Positions 43,564 through 51,992 of a stretch of 64,000 bases of DNA are shown one piece after another. The stretch lies in the NCBI GenBank assembly GCA_944322925.1, contig CALUQM010000001.1:62001-126000 (forward strand), given 5' to 3'. The notes beneath the pieces are model-generated. The model searched no databases, was not told the origin of the DNA, and saw only the letters and a list, made by a program, of their open reading frames with translations. The position numbers and the translations under genes were made by a program. Position 1 is the first letter of the stretch, and every line of letters begins with the position of its first letter. The DNA is from an uncultured Bacteroidales bacterium (lineage in GTDB: Bacteria > Bacteroidota > Bacteroidia > Bacteroidales > UBA932).

Positions 43564-44685
43564 ATGGAAAAAAGACTCGACATTATTCCTTTGAAGGAAT
43601 GGAACCTGTTTAATCTGTTCAATGAAAAGCGCCCGTTTCTCATTGCCGGGCCGTGCAGCGCCGAATCCGAAATCCAGATCATGGAAACTGCACGCGGTCT
43701 GAAGGCTATGGGTATCAGCGTGTTCCGTGCGGGAATATGGAAGCCCCGCACTCATCCCAACACTTTCGAGGGCGTGGGCACGCCGGGACTTAAATGGATG
43801 CAGAGGGTGAAAAATGAACTCGGAATGAAGATCTGCACCGAAGTCGCAAGCGAAAAGCATATTTTCGACTGCATCAAGTTCGGAGTAGACATGGTGTGGA
43901 TAGGGGCGAGGACGACCGCCAATCCTTTCCTTGTACAGGAAATCGCCGACGCCCTGAAGGATACGGACATTCCGGTCCTTGTCAAGAATCCCGTAAACCC
44001 CGATATCGATCTGTGGATAGGTGCGCTGGAGCGGCTCAACCAGGCCGGTGTCAAAAAGCTCGGTGTCATACACCGCGGATTCTCCACTTCTGAAAAAATC
44101 CCGTACAGGAACCGGCCGGACTGGCAGATAGCCATCGAACTCAGGTCGCGATATCCGGAACTTCCGTTCTTCTGCGACCCGAGCCACATGGGCGGAGCCA
44201 AGAATTATCTTCAGGAAATATCCCAGACTGCCATGGACCTGGGACTCGACGGGCTTATGATAGAGTCCCACTGCGATCCTACATGTGCGTTGAGCGATGC
44301 CAAACAGCAGCTTACACCGAAAGAACTCGACGAGATGATCCAGAAACTGATTGTCCGGGAAGCAGACTCCGACAGCCCGGAATACAGGGAGAATATCCAT
44401 CAGCTGAGAGCCAAGATAGACGTGATAGACGACAGCCTGATATACCTGCTCAGCTCGAGGATGGATATCAGCCGGCAGATAGGCGAATACAAGAAGAGCA
44501 ACAACATCGCCATTCTCCAGACCGGCAGATGGGATTCCCTTCTTGCCAAGGTCATAGAAAAGGGAATGGCTCAGGGATTGTCGGAAAAGTTCATCTCTAC
44601 TGTATTCAATGCCATACACGAAGCCTCGGTGCAGGTGCAGAACGAGATTCTTACACCAGATTCTTCAGTAGATTCCGGAAAATAA
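43564..44685 (+). CDS. Bifunctional DAHP synthase / chorismate mutase
   Basis: Fusion of the first shikimate pathway enzyme with the first Phe/Tyr branch enzyme. Residues 1 to about 265 are a type I-beta 3-deoxy-7-phosphoheptulonate synthase (LIAGPCSAESE near 26, FRAGIWKPRTHPNTFEG near 52, FCDPSHMGG near 206, LMIESHCDP near 230). Residues about 280-360 are an AroQ-class chorismate mutase (LRAKIDVIDDSLIYLLSSRMDIS). In such fusions the mutase domain gives prephenate-mediated feedback. Last gene of the operon. Its 3' end overlaps convergent lpxK by 35 bp. Confidence 0.94.
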   Translation: MEKRLDIIPLKEWNLFNLFNEKRPFLIAGPCSAESEIQIMETARGLKAMGISVFRAGIWKPRTHPNTFEGVGTPGLKWMQRVKNELGMKICTEVASEKHIFDCIKFGVDMVWIGARTTANPFLVQEIADALKDTDIPVLVKNPVNPDIDLWIGALERLNQAGVKKLGVIHRGFSTSEKIPYRNRPDWQIAIELRSRYPELPFFCDPSHMGGAKNYLQEISQTAMDLGLDGLMIESHCDPTCALSDAKQQLTPKELDEMIQKLIVREADSDSPEYRENIHQLRAKIDVIDDSLIYLLSSRMDISRQIGEYKKSNNIAILQTGRWDSLLAKVIEKGMAQGLSEKFISTVFNAIHEASVQVQNEILTPDSSVDSGK

Positions 44686-45778
44686 GCTCTTCCTGTTCGG
44701 TCAGGAAAACGGCTTTTATCGGTACCTGGAACATTCTTTTCCGGAGTGTTTCAGGTATTTTCTTCATGTCTTTCAGCCTCTGGCTGTCTTTTGCGGTAGT
44801 GACGACTATGGCGGTAGGCTCATTCTCGGCGGCATTGCGTATTGCCCTGATATCGGAATCCGTGAATTTGTGGTGGTCGCTGAATGTCAGGTGTCTGGCG
44901 ATTCTGTAACTGCCGGCAAGATATGATTTCAGCGGAGTGTCATCGGCTATGCCCGAGAAAAGTACGGCACGCCCGGCATAAATGTAATGCGGATCGCCTT
45001 CCGGAAAGACTGCGACCGGTCTGCAATACTCTATCGTAGTGAACAGGATCGTCTGTTTCCTGCCTTTCGCATTTGTTCCTTGCCCTGATTCACGGTCGAA
45101 GTCCCGGATGCCGAGAGATCTGATCCATCTGTCCTTTTCCGGTTCGCCGAGAAATGTAGGACATTTGGTTACGATGACTACATCTGCGGATGCGGCTCTT
45201 TTCCTGAGGTCCCGAAGGTGTCCGAACGGAATCAGGCAGTCATTCTGTATCGGGCGGTTGTAGTCTATGAGAAGAATCTGCAGGCTCGGTTGCAGCGCCC
45301 TGTGCTGGAAAACATCGTCGAGTACGATGATGTCGGCAGGCGGAAATTTCCTGTCAAGGCATTTCCGGCCCTTTTTAGATGTTTCGAGTTCTTCAGGGTG
45401 ACAGAGGAATCTGCACCCTTCGACACGTCCGGCATCCACCGCTACCGTCACTTCCGGAAATCCTGTCTTTATCTGCAGCGGCTCGTCTCCGGAAAATGCC
45501 GCACTGCTGTCTGCAAGGACCTGCTGGAAGCCCCGGCTTTTTCTCCGGTATCCTCTCGACAGGACTGCAACATGCTTCCCTTCCATTTCTTCCATCGACA
45601 GCAATGTCCTGAGCGTCAGTTCCGTGTGCGGAGTCTTTCCGGTCCCGCCGACCGTAATATTTCCTATGCCTACGGTCGGGACCTCTGCCTTTTTGGCTTT
45701 CCGTATTCCCTTGTCATAAAGGAAATGCCTGAATTCCAGCGCAAGGTAATACGGTGCGAGTAGTATTCTGTCTATCAT
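44651..45778 (-). CDS. lpxK: Tetraacyldisaccharide 4'-kinase
   Basis: Phosphorylates the 4' position of the lipid A precursor DS-1-P at the inner membrane. The 375-residue protein has a membrane-proximal N-terminus and the P-loop VGNITVGGTGKTPHTE near residue 38. It also has the LSRGYRRKSRGF segment near 74, DDVFQHRAL near 155 and FSDHHKFTD near 290. It is the third gene of metK-dusB-lpxK and overlaps dusB by 4 bp (ATGA). The 3' end overlaps the DAHP synthase gene by 35 bp. Confidence 0.93.
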   Translation of the reverse strand: MIDRILLAPYYLALEFRHFLYDKGIRKAKKAEVPTVGIGNITVGGTGKTPHTELTLRTLLSMEEMEGKHVAVLSRGYRRKSRGFQQVLADSSAAFSGDEPLQIKTGFPEVTVAVDAGRVEGCRFLCHPEELETSKKGRKCLDRKFPPADIIVLDDVFQHRALQPSLQILLIDYNRPIQNDCLIPFGHLRDLRKRAASADVVIVTKCPTFLGEPEKDRWIRSLGIRDFDRESGQGTNAKGRKQTILFTTIEYCRPVAVFPEGDPHYIYAGRAVLFSGIADDTPLKSYLAGSYRIARHLTFSDHHKFTDSDIRAIRNAAENEPTAIVVTTAKDSQRLKDMKKIPETLRKRMFQVPIKAVFLTEQEELIFRNLLKNLV

Positions 45779-46776
45779 AAGTCACCCCATCTTTCTTTTA
45801 CGTAATCCAGTGTCCTGTACAATTCTTCCGGCTCATAGAGCGTGACCAGTTTCAGCCTCGTGTCCTTGAAGTCCGGCAGTCCCTTGAAATAGGCCGAAAG
45901 ATGCCTCCTCATTTCCAGGACTCCGACCTTTTCGCCCTTGACTTCGATGGATTTGGCAAGGTGCCTTTTGGCGAGGTCCACCCTTTCCGCCACACCCATT
46001 GGCGGCAGAAGTTCTCCGGTATCGAGATAATGGCGTATTTCCCTGAATATCCACGGATGACCGTAGGTGGCCCTGCCGATCATGATGCCGTCCACTCCGT
46101 ATCTGTCGAAATATTCTCCGGCCTTTTCGGGGGAACAGATATCCCCGTTGCCTATGACGGGAATACGCATTCTCGGGTTTTCCTTTACTTTCCCGATCAG
46201 AGTCCAGTCTGCTTCTCCCTTGTACATCTGGCATCTGGTGCGTCCGTGAATCGTGATGGCCATTATGCCGGCATCCTGCAACCTTTCAGCCAGATCCACT
46301 ATTATTTTGGAGTCTTCGTCCCAGCCGAGCCTTGTCTTTACCGTGACCGGCAGCCTGACTGCGTCCACTACCATTTTTGTGATCCGGACCATCTTGTCCG
46401 GTTCCTTCATCATGCCTGACCCGGCGCCGCGGCGGGCAATCTTGTTCACCGGACAGCCGAAATTGATGTCTATCAGGTCCGCTCCGTGTCCTCCGACCAG
46501 TCTGACGGCATCTTCCGCCATTCTGGCGGCATCGACCATGGCTTCGGGGATATTTCCGTAGATCTGGATTCCGATAGGGGCTTCATAGTCGTGTGTCACC
46601 ATTTTGGCCAGAGCTTTCCGCGCATCGCGGATCAGCCCGTCGGAAGACACGAATTCCGTGTACATCATGTCCGCCCCGAACTCCTTGCATACGAAACGGA
46701 AAGATGCGTCGGTCACATCTTCCATGGGTGCCAGGAAAAGAGGCTTCTCTCCAAGATCTATGTCCCCTATCTTCAT
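45775..46776 (-). CDS. dusB: tRNA-dihydrouridine synthase (DusB type)
   Basis: FMN enzyme that reduces uridine to dihydrouridine in tRNA D-loops. The 333-residue TIM barrel has [12 protein letters not shown] near 16, the catalytic Cys in [19 protein letters not shown] near 104, and the FMN-binding HGRTR and NGDI motifs. A helical domain closes the protein. It is coupled by 4-bp ATGA overlaps to metK upstream and lpxK downstream. Confidence 0.93.
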   Translation of the reverse strand: MKIGDIDLGEKPLFLAPMEDVTDASFRFVCKEFGADMMYTEFVSSDGLIRDARKALAKMVTHDYEAPIGIQIYGNIPEAMVDAARMAEDAVRLVGGHGADLIDINFGCPVNKIARRGAGSGMMKEPDKMVRITKMVVDAVRLPVTVKTRLGWDEDSKIIVDLAERLQDAGIMAITIHGRTRCQMYKGEADWTLIGKVKENPRMRIPVIGNGDICSPEKAGEYFDRYGVDGIMIGRATYGHPWIFREIRHYLDTGELLPPMGVAERVDLAKRHLAKSIEVKGEKVGVLEMRRHLSAYFKGLPDFKDTRLKLVTLYEPEELYRTLDYVKERWGDL

Positions 46777-48128
46777 TTTTGACAGTTTCCCGCCTGAAGG
46801 TTGAATTCAGTTCTGACAAGATCTACCGAATCGAGGAGTTCCCAGCCGAAAAACTGTACGAATTCCTGGGCCCTGACCCCTCCGTGGCGTATCTCGACGA
46901 AATCCTTGTACGGTTTTCTTCCGACATGGCCGTAGGCTGCGGTCGGTTCGTAGATAGGTTTTTTCAACTGGAACTTTTCTATTATCCTGGCAGGGCGCAG
47001 GTCGAAAATCCTGCCTATGCGCTCTGCAATGGACGAATCGCTGATCTGCTTTCCTGAAGCGTCTTTTGCCGCAGTGCCGTAAGTATTCACGTATATGCTG
47101 ACAGGTTCGGCTACGCCTATCGCGTATGAAATCTGTACCAGCATTTCGTGCGCGAGACCTGCGGCGACCATGTTCTTGGCGATATATCTTGCGGCGTATG
47201 CGGCCGAGCGGTCGACTTTCGACGGATCTTTTCCTGAAAAGGCTCCTCCTCCATGCGCTCCCTTGCCTCCGTATGTATCGACTATTATTTTCCTGCCGGT
47301 CAGTCCGGTGTCGCCGTGCGGTCCTCCGATAACGAATTTTCCCGTTGGGTTAACATGGAGGATGTAGCCGCCCTCGAACAGGGCTGCTGTTTCAGCAGGC
47401 AGCTCGGCAATCAGTTCGGGTATCAGTATTTCCTGGACATCCTTCCGGATTTTCGCCTGCATCGCAGCGTCTACGCGTTTCTGTCCGTACTGGTCGCAGG
47501 CTTCCCTGTAAGTCATGTTTCCGAGTTCCGACGGCACGAATTCATCGTGCTGGGTGGATATGACTATGGTATGCACCCTTACCGGCCTGTGTGTGTCGTC
47601 ATCATATTCTATGGTAAACTGGGACTTCGAATCCGGCCTGAGATAAGGCATTTTTTCCGGAGTTTCCTTTCTGATTCTTGCAAGGATCATAAGGGCCTTG
47701 TGTGCGAGGGCGAGCGGCAGAGGCATGTATTCGGCAGTGTCATCGCAGGCGTAGCCGAACATCATTCCCTGGTCTCCGGCCCCCTGTTCGTCGGCGTTTT
47801 CCGTCACTACCCCGCGGTTTATGTCCTGCGACTGTTCGTGTATGGCGGAAATCACTCCGCACGAGTTTCCGTCGAACATGTATTCGGCCTTGTTATAGCC
47901 TATTCTGTTTATCACCTGCCGCGCCACGCTCTGTATGTCCACGTATGCGTCCCTGGAATTCACTTCACCGCCCACGACCACAAGTCCGGTGCTGCAGAAA
48001 GTCTCGCAGGCTACCTTGGCTTCAGGGTCCTGACGGAGGAATTCGTCGAGTATGGCGTCTGAAATCTGGTCCGAAACCTTGTCCGGATGCCCTTCCGATA
48101 CTGATTCTGATGTAAAAAGATATGCCAT
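46773..48128 (-). CDS. metK: S-adenosylmethionine synthetase
   Basis: Makes SAM from methionine and ATP. The 451-residue protein starts [20 protein letters not shown], the universal N-terminus. It contains [10 protein letters not shown] near 115 (ATP), [23 protein letters not shown] near 290 (phosphate and metal binding) and the C-terminal subdomain. The frame stays open for 43 codons upstream, but that part is the SAM-II leader and the family start is ATG at 48128. It heads the metK-dusB-lpxK operon and is probably down-regulated by its product through the leader RNA. Confidence 0.95.
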   Translation of the reverse strand: MAYLFTSESVSEGHPDKVSDQISDAILDEFLRQDPEAKVACETFCSTGLVVVGGEVNSRDAYVDIQSVARQVINRIGYNKAEYMFDGNSCGVISAIHEQSQDINRGVVTENADEQGAGDQGMMFGYACDDTAEYMPLPLALAHKALMILARIRKETPEKMPYLRPDSKSQFTIEYDDDTHRPVRVHTIVISTQHDEFVPSELGNMTYREACDQYGQKRVDAAMQAKIRKDVQEILIPELIAELPAETAALFEGGYILHVNPTGKFVIGGPHGDTGLTGRKIIVDTYGGKGAHGGGAFSGKDPSKVDRSAAYAARYIAKNMVAAGLAHEMLVQISYAIGVAEPVSIYVNTYGTAAKDASGKQISDSSIAERIGRIFDLRPARIIEKFQLKKPIYEPTAAYGHVGRKPYKDFVEIRHGGVRAQEFVQFFGWELLDSVDLVRTEFNLQAGNCQK

Positions 48129-48186
48129 TTCCAATGTTTTGTTTATGTTGTCATGTTTGCAGTTCCCCGCCGTGCGGGCCGGGCAT

Positions 48187-48214
48187 AAAAAATGCCCCTT
48201 CGGAACAAGGAGCA
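48187..48214 (-). terminator. Intrinsic terminator in the metK leader
   Basis: Minus strand: TGCTCCTT (48214-48207) pairs with AAGGGGCA (48200-48193) with one G-U pair and a 6-nt loop, then six T residues (48192-48187). It lies 58 bp before metK and downstream of the SAM-II-like aptamer, so it is probably the expression platform. Confidence 0.78.
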
Positions 48215-48257
48215 AAACACATGTCTGAAAACTGATCCGGTGCACACACACGCGCAC

Positions 48258-48312
48258 GGCTTTTCATTTTAGCATTTTTTTGTGTGGTTGCAAGCAGCCA
48301 AATCTCTCCACA
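48258..48312 (-). ncRNA. SAM-II riboswitch aptamer (metK leader)
   Basis: Minus strand, read 5' to 3': TGTGG (48312-48308), then GATTTGGCT, CTTGCA, CCACA, AAAAAAATGCTAAA and finally AAAAGCC. TGTGG/CCACA forms stem P1. GGCT in the loop can pair with AGCC at the 3' end to make the H-type pseudoknot. GATTT, CTTGCA and GCTAAA are the conserved blocks of SAM-II as I know them. SAM-II senses S-adenosylmethionine, and metK makes that ligand. The fit is by eye. Confidence 0.8.
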
Positions 48313-48327
48313 TTCCGTTTCGGGCTG

Positions 48328-48335
48328 CAAAGGTA
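48328..48335 (-). promoter_or_regulatory. metK operon promoter -7 box
   Basis: TACCTTTG on the minus strand. Transcription would begin near 48321, a few bases before the first SAM-II stem, giving a leader of about 190 nt. Confidence 0.6.
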
Positions 48336-48449
48336 TATATAAAGTATGAAAAAACAAAATCCGCCGCGGCGGCACCGGAAAATCTTTCAAAATACGGTTA
48401 AAATAATGTTAAAATCAGGCAAAATCGGGGCTGGCATTATAAAAAATAT

Positions 48450-48457
48450 TACATTTG
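48450..48457 (+). promoter_or_regulatory. -7 box of the Oar-like receptor gene
   Basis: TACATTTG, 36 nt before the receptor ATG at 48494. It overlaps the spurious upstream start of the longer frame. Confidence 0.55.
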
Positions 48458-48493
48458 CGGCTTCGAAAATATTATTTAACAACAAAAGCTATT

Positions 48494-51400
48494 ATGAAAC
48501 AAGCAATTAAAGGAATGTTGACTGTACTTGCGGTATTTATCGCAGGCGCAGCATCCTTTGCGCAGGTCACAACTTCAGGTCTCAACGGTCATGTTTACGA
48601 CGAGGCCGGTGAACCTCTTGCCGGTGCAGCAGTAATCGCTGTCCACACCCCTTCAGGAACACAGTACGCAGCTGTGGCAAATGAAGAAGGCCGTTATGTC
48701 ATCAATGGTATGCGTTCTGGCGGACCTTACAATGTGGAGATTTCGTACCTCGGGATGTCCACAATCGAATATACAGATGTGACCCTGAAGCTCGGAGAAC
48801 CTCTGGAACTTAATGCCTCCATGAAGGCATCCAATGAACTGGATGCCGTCTTTGTCGTGAGCGAGAGCTCTTTCAATGCAGGCAAGACAGGGGCAGGTGC
48901 GAGCTTCAGCCGCAAGGCTGTGGAGACAACCCCGTCTGTCGACAGAAGCATCTATGACGTGGTACAGTACACGCCTCAGGCCATGCTGAACAAGAACGGC
49001 GGTATTTCCTTTGCCGGTACGAACAACCGTTACAACAGTTTCCAGATCGACGGTGCGGTGGCGAATGATGCTTTCGGACTTGCTTCGACAGGAACAAACG
49101 GCGGTCAGGTAGGCGCGAATCCTGTTTCCCTCGATGCCATAGATGAGATACAGGTAGTAGTGGCCCCTTTCGACGTGCGTCAGTCGGGTTTCACCGGCGG
49201 CGCCATCAATGCCGTGACGAAATCCGGTACCAACACCGTGACAGGTTCATTCTACAGCTATCTTAATAATCAGGATTTCATAGGTTCGACTCCTGGAGAA
49301 CTTCAGGAGGGCCAGACACGTGAAAAGTATGATACCCAGCTGTCCCAGACATACGGCTTTACCGTAGGGGCTCCCATTATCAAGGATAAGCTCTTCATTT
49401 TCGCGAGTGCTGAATACAAGAGGAATTCGACTCCGAACATATACACTCCGTACAACAATTCCTACGACGGCATCGAACTCCTCGAGAACGTCATTTACAA
49501 CGGCCAGGACCTCGGCAACCGTTTCAACAGCGCCATAGCCGATGCCATGATAGAATATTATGAGGCCAACTACGGAATTTCGGATACGGGAGAAACCTAT
49601 ACTCCGCATCAGGTGATAGACCAGTCCATCAACGCAATGGCGAGAATCGACTGGAATATCAGGGACAACCACAAGTTCATGTTCCGTTACCAGCTCGTGG
49701 ACGCCTATGCGGACAAGTACGATGCAGGTGCGACGCAGTACATGTTTAACAATTCTTCCTACAGGCAGTCGAATCAGACTCATACCCTTGTGGCAGAATT
49801 GAATTCCCGCGTATCGGACGAGGTTTCCAATGAATTCCGCGCTACTGCCGTCTTCGTAAGGGACGACAGGACGGTACCGTATGCCGGAGCCAACATCTTC
49901 ATTACTGATGCCTTCAGAGTCACCCTCGGTACGGACTACTCTTCCGGAGCCAATGCCGTCCACTCCGATGTATATACCATTTCCGACAACGTTTCCATTT
50001 TCAAGGGCAACCATAATATTACCGTAGGTACCCATAACGAAATCATGCGCTTCTACAACGTATTCCTTGAAGGAGCCTACGGTTCGTACGGATTCAGTTC
50101 GATAAACGATTTCTTCAAGGGCTCCGACGCAATCAATGCCTACGGGTACTTCTATGCCGATCCTTCCCTTACCGGAGGCGAGACAAGATGGGGAGCTACG
50201 GCCTGGACTGCCCAGTTCGGACTGTATGCCCAGGACGAGTGGAAACCCAATACGCAGTTTACCCTTACCTACGGTCTGAGAATGGACATGCCGATGCTTC
50301 TGAACAAGCCGACGGCCAATCCTGATTTCAATGCAAGTCAGTTGGCTGCCGAGCACGGCCAGTACGTAGGGAATGTTCCAAGGCCGACAGTCCTTTTCTC
50401 TCCACGCATAGGCTTCCGCTGGTATGCTGACAAGGCCAGGAAGTCGCTGATCCGCGGAGGTGCAGGCCTCTTCACGGGCAGGGTTCCTTTCGTATGGCTG
50501 GTGAACGCCTACAACAATACGGGCATGGAGTCCAAGTCCATTTATCTTGAAGGGGCAGAGACAGCGGGTCTTCCTCTGACAAGCAATCCGTATCGCGACA
50601 TAGTGGAGTCCGGCAAATATCCTGTCCTCGGTTCCTCGGTAATCAACACTATTTCAAGGAATTTCAAATATCCTCAGACTTTCAGGGTGAACCTCGGCTA
50701 TGAGCAGGTATTCGGACAGGGCTGGAAATTCACATTCGACGCTCTCTATTCGAAAGGAATAAACAATGTATTTTTCGAGAATCTGGCTCTTGTAGACAAC
50801 GGGCACAAGACCTACGCCGTAAATGCCGCCGCTGCCAATGCCGACAATGTCGCACCTTATTACAGCGTCGACGGCACGTACGATACAGTGATCGCCCTCA
50901 GGAATACGAACAAAGGCTATTCCTACTCGCTCAGCGGTCAGATTGAAAAGAGTTTCGACTTCGGTCTCGATCTCATGGCAGCCTATACTTTCGGCCATTC
51001 TTATTCGGTAAATGACGGAACTTCATCAGTGGCTTCGTCGAACTGGAAATACAATTACGCAGTGGATTCCAATTCCCCTGAACTTTCGCACTCCCTGTTC
51101 GACCGCCCTCACAAGGTGATGGCAGCCGTTACCTACACTACTCCTGCCTATGCGCGCGGCCGCCTGCAGACTACCGTTTCTCTCAGATACAACGGTCTCA
51201 GCGGACAGAGATATTCCTATTCTCTGAATGAAGGGCGCAACATGAACTACAACGGTGACGGGACATACGGCAACTCGCTCATGTATATCCCTACCAGGGA
51301 AGAAGTAGGGCAGATGGACTGGGCAAGCCAGGAAGATGCCGACAAGTTCGAGGCTTATGTGAGCGGAGACAGGTATCTCAGCAGACACAGAGGCGAATGG

Positions 51401-51724
51401 TCGACAAGATACGGTGCGATAACAAGGTTCGAGAATCATTTTGACCTTCACATAGCACAGGATTTCTATTATGACAGAAAGAGCGGACGCAAGATCCAGG
51501 TCGTAGTGGATTTCCTGAATATCGGAAACATGTTCAACCGCGAATGGGGACTTTACGGAGATGCCGAATTCTATACACGCCAGATTCTGCATGTGTCGAA
51601 CCTCACTGCCGATGAATCCGGGAACATAACTCCTACGTATCAGTTCATGGAACCGGTAGACTTTGCCCTGAATGACTTTTATTCAAGGTGGAGATGCCAG
51701 ATCGGCCTGAGAGTCACGTTCTGA
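48494..51724 (+). CDS. Oar-like TonB-dependent receptor
   Basis: A 1076-residue outer-membrane receptor. A signal peptide (cleavage near residue 23, GAASFAQ) and a carboxypeptidase-regulatory-like beta-sandwich (about 30-115) are followed by a plug domain and a 22-strand-type barrel. The plug carries the Oar hallmark EIQVVVAPFDVRQSGFTGGA near 228, followed by NAVTKSGTNTVTGS. The protein ends in Phe (LRVTF), as outer-membrane barrels usually do. No SusD-like partner follows. It has its own promoter and a terminator at 51766-51839. The gene ahead of a nuclease operon suggests a role in uptake or surface assembly for that system, but the ligand is unknown. Confidence 0.9.
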   Translation: MKQAIKGMLTVLAVFIAGAASFAQVTTSGLNGHVYDEAGEPLAGAAVIAVHTPSGTQYAAVANEEGRYVINGMRSGGPYNVEISYLGMSTIEYTDVTLKLGEPLELNASMKASNELDAVFVVSESSFNAGKTGAGASFSRKAVETTPSVDRSIYDVVQYTPQAMLNKNGGISFAGTNNRYNSFQIDGAVANDAFGLASTGTNGGQVGANPVSLDAIDEIQVVVAPFDVRQSGFTGGAINAVTKSGTNTVTGSFYSYLNNQDFIGSTPGELQEGQTREKYDTQLSQTYGFTVGAPIIKDKLFIFASAEYKRNSTPNIYTPYNNSYDGIELLENVIYNGQDLGNRFNSAIADAMIEYYEANYGISDTGETYTPHQVIDQSINAMARIDWNIRDNHKFMFRYQLVDAYADKYDAGATQYMFNNSSYRQSNQTHTLVAELNSRVSDEVSNEFRATAVFVRDDRTVPYAGANIFITDAFRVTLGTDYSSGANAVHSDVYTISDNVSIFKGNHNITVGTHNEIMRFYNVFLEGAYGSYGFSSINDFFKGSDAINAYGYFYADPSLTGGETRWGATAWTAQFGLYAQDEWKPNTQFTLTYGLRMDMPMLLNKPTANPDFNASQLAAEHGQYVGNVPRPTVLFSPRIGFRWYADKARKSLIRGGAGLFTGRVPFVWLVNAYNNTGMESKSIYLEGAETAGLPLTSNPYRDIVESGKYPVLGSSVINTISRNFKYPQTFRVNLGYEQVFGQGWKFTFDALYSKGINNVFFENLALVDNGHKTYAVNAAAANADNVAPYYSVDGTYDTVIALRNTNKGYSYSLSGQIEKSFDFGLDLMAAYTFGHSYSVNDGTSSVASSNWKYNYAVDSNSPELSHSLFDRPHKVMAAVTYTTPAYARGRLQTTVSLRYNGLSGQRYSYSLNEGRNMNYNGDGTYGNSLMYIPTREEVGQMDWASQEDADKFEAYVSGDRYLSRHRGEWSTRYGAITRFENHFDLHIAQDFYYDRKSGRKIQVVVDFLNIGNMFNREWGLYGDAEFYTRQILHVSNLTADESGNITPTYQFMEPVDFALNDFYSRWRCQIGLRVTF

Positions 51725-51765
51725 CAATCCGGTCTTACATGGTCCTCCCGACCGCATGACAATAA

Positions 51766-51839
51766 GGGCTGACTGACAAGGGTGCTTTCTGTTGCGCAAG
51801 CCATGAAATCCGCCTTTTTCAGTCAGCCCCGTTTTTTTT
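51766..51839 (+). terminator. Terminator after the Oar-like receptor gene
   Basis: GGGCTGACTGA (51766-51776) pairs with TCAGTCAGCCC (51819-51829), an 11-bp perfect stem with a 42-nt loop, followed by eight T residues after CG. The rest of the 268-bp gap holds only the next promoter. Confidence 0.78.
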
Positions 51840-51911
51840 GCAGGCCGACCTGAACCGCATAATCATTAGTGATAAAGTGTAAGGGGTAATCGAAATTTAA
51901 TTGGGATTTTA

Positions 51912-51941
51912 TTGTTTCGGAGGTAAAATTGTATAAATTTG
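51912..51941 (+). promoter_or_regulatory. Promoter of the BACON/nuclease operon
   Basis: TTG (51912-51914), 19-bp spacer, TAAATTTG (51934-51941). A full consensus promoter 51 nt before the lipoprotein ATG. Confidence 0.72.
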
Positions 51942-51992
51942 CCACTGAATAGCATGCAAAGGCAAATTTTGTTCATTTAACTACTTGATATT

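Noticed and set aside
48129..48257. 43-codon N-terminal extension of metK
   Set aside because: The region is the SAM-II leader and terminator, and the universal MetK N-terminus starts at 48128.
48241..48258. CA/GC-rich run in the metK leader as a microsatellite
   Set aside because: It is short and irregular, and forms part of a stem between the aptamer and the terminator.
48494..51724. Oar-like receptor as a SusC of a polysaccharide utilisation locus
   Set aside because: No SusD, glycoside hydrolase or polysaccharide lyase is nearby, and the plug signature is Oar-type.
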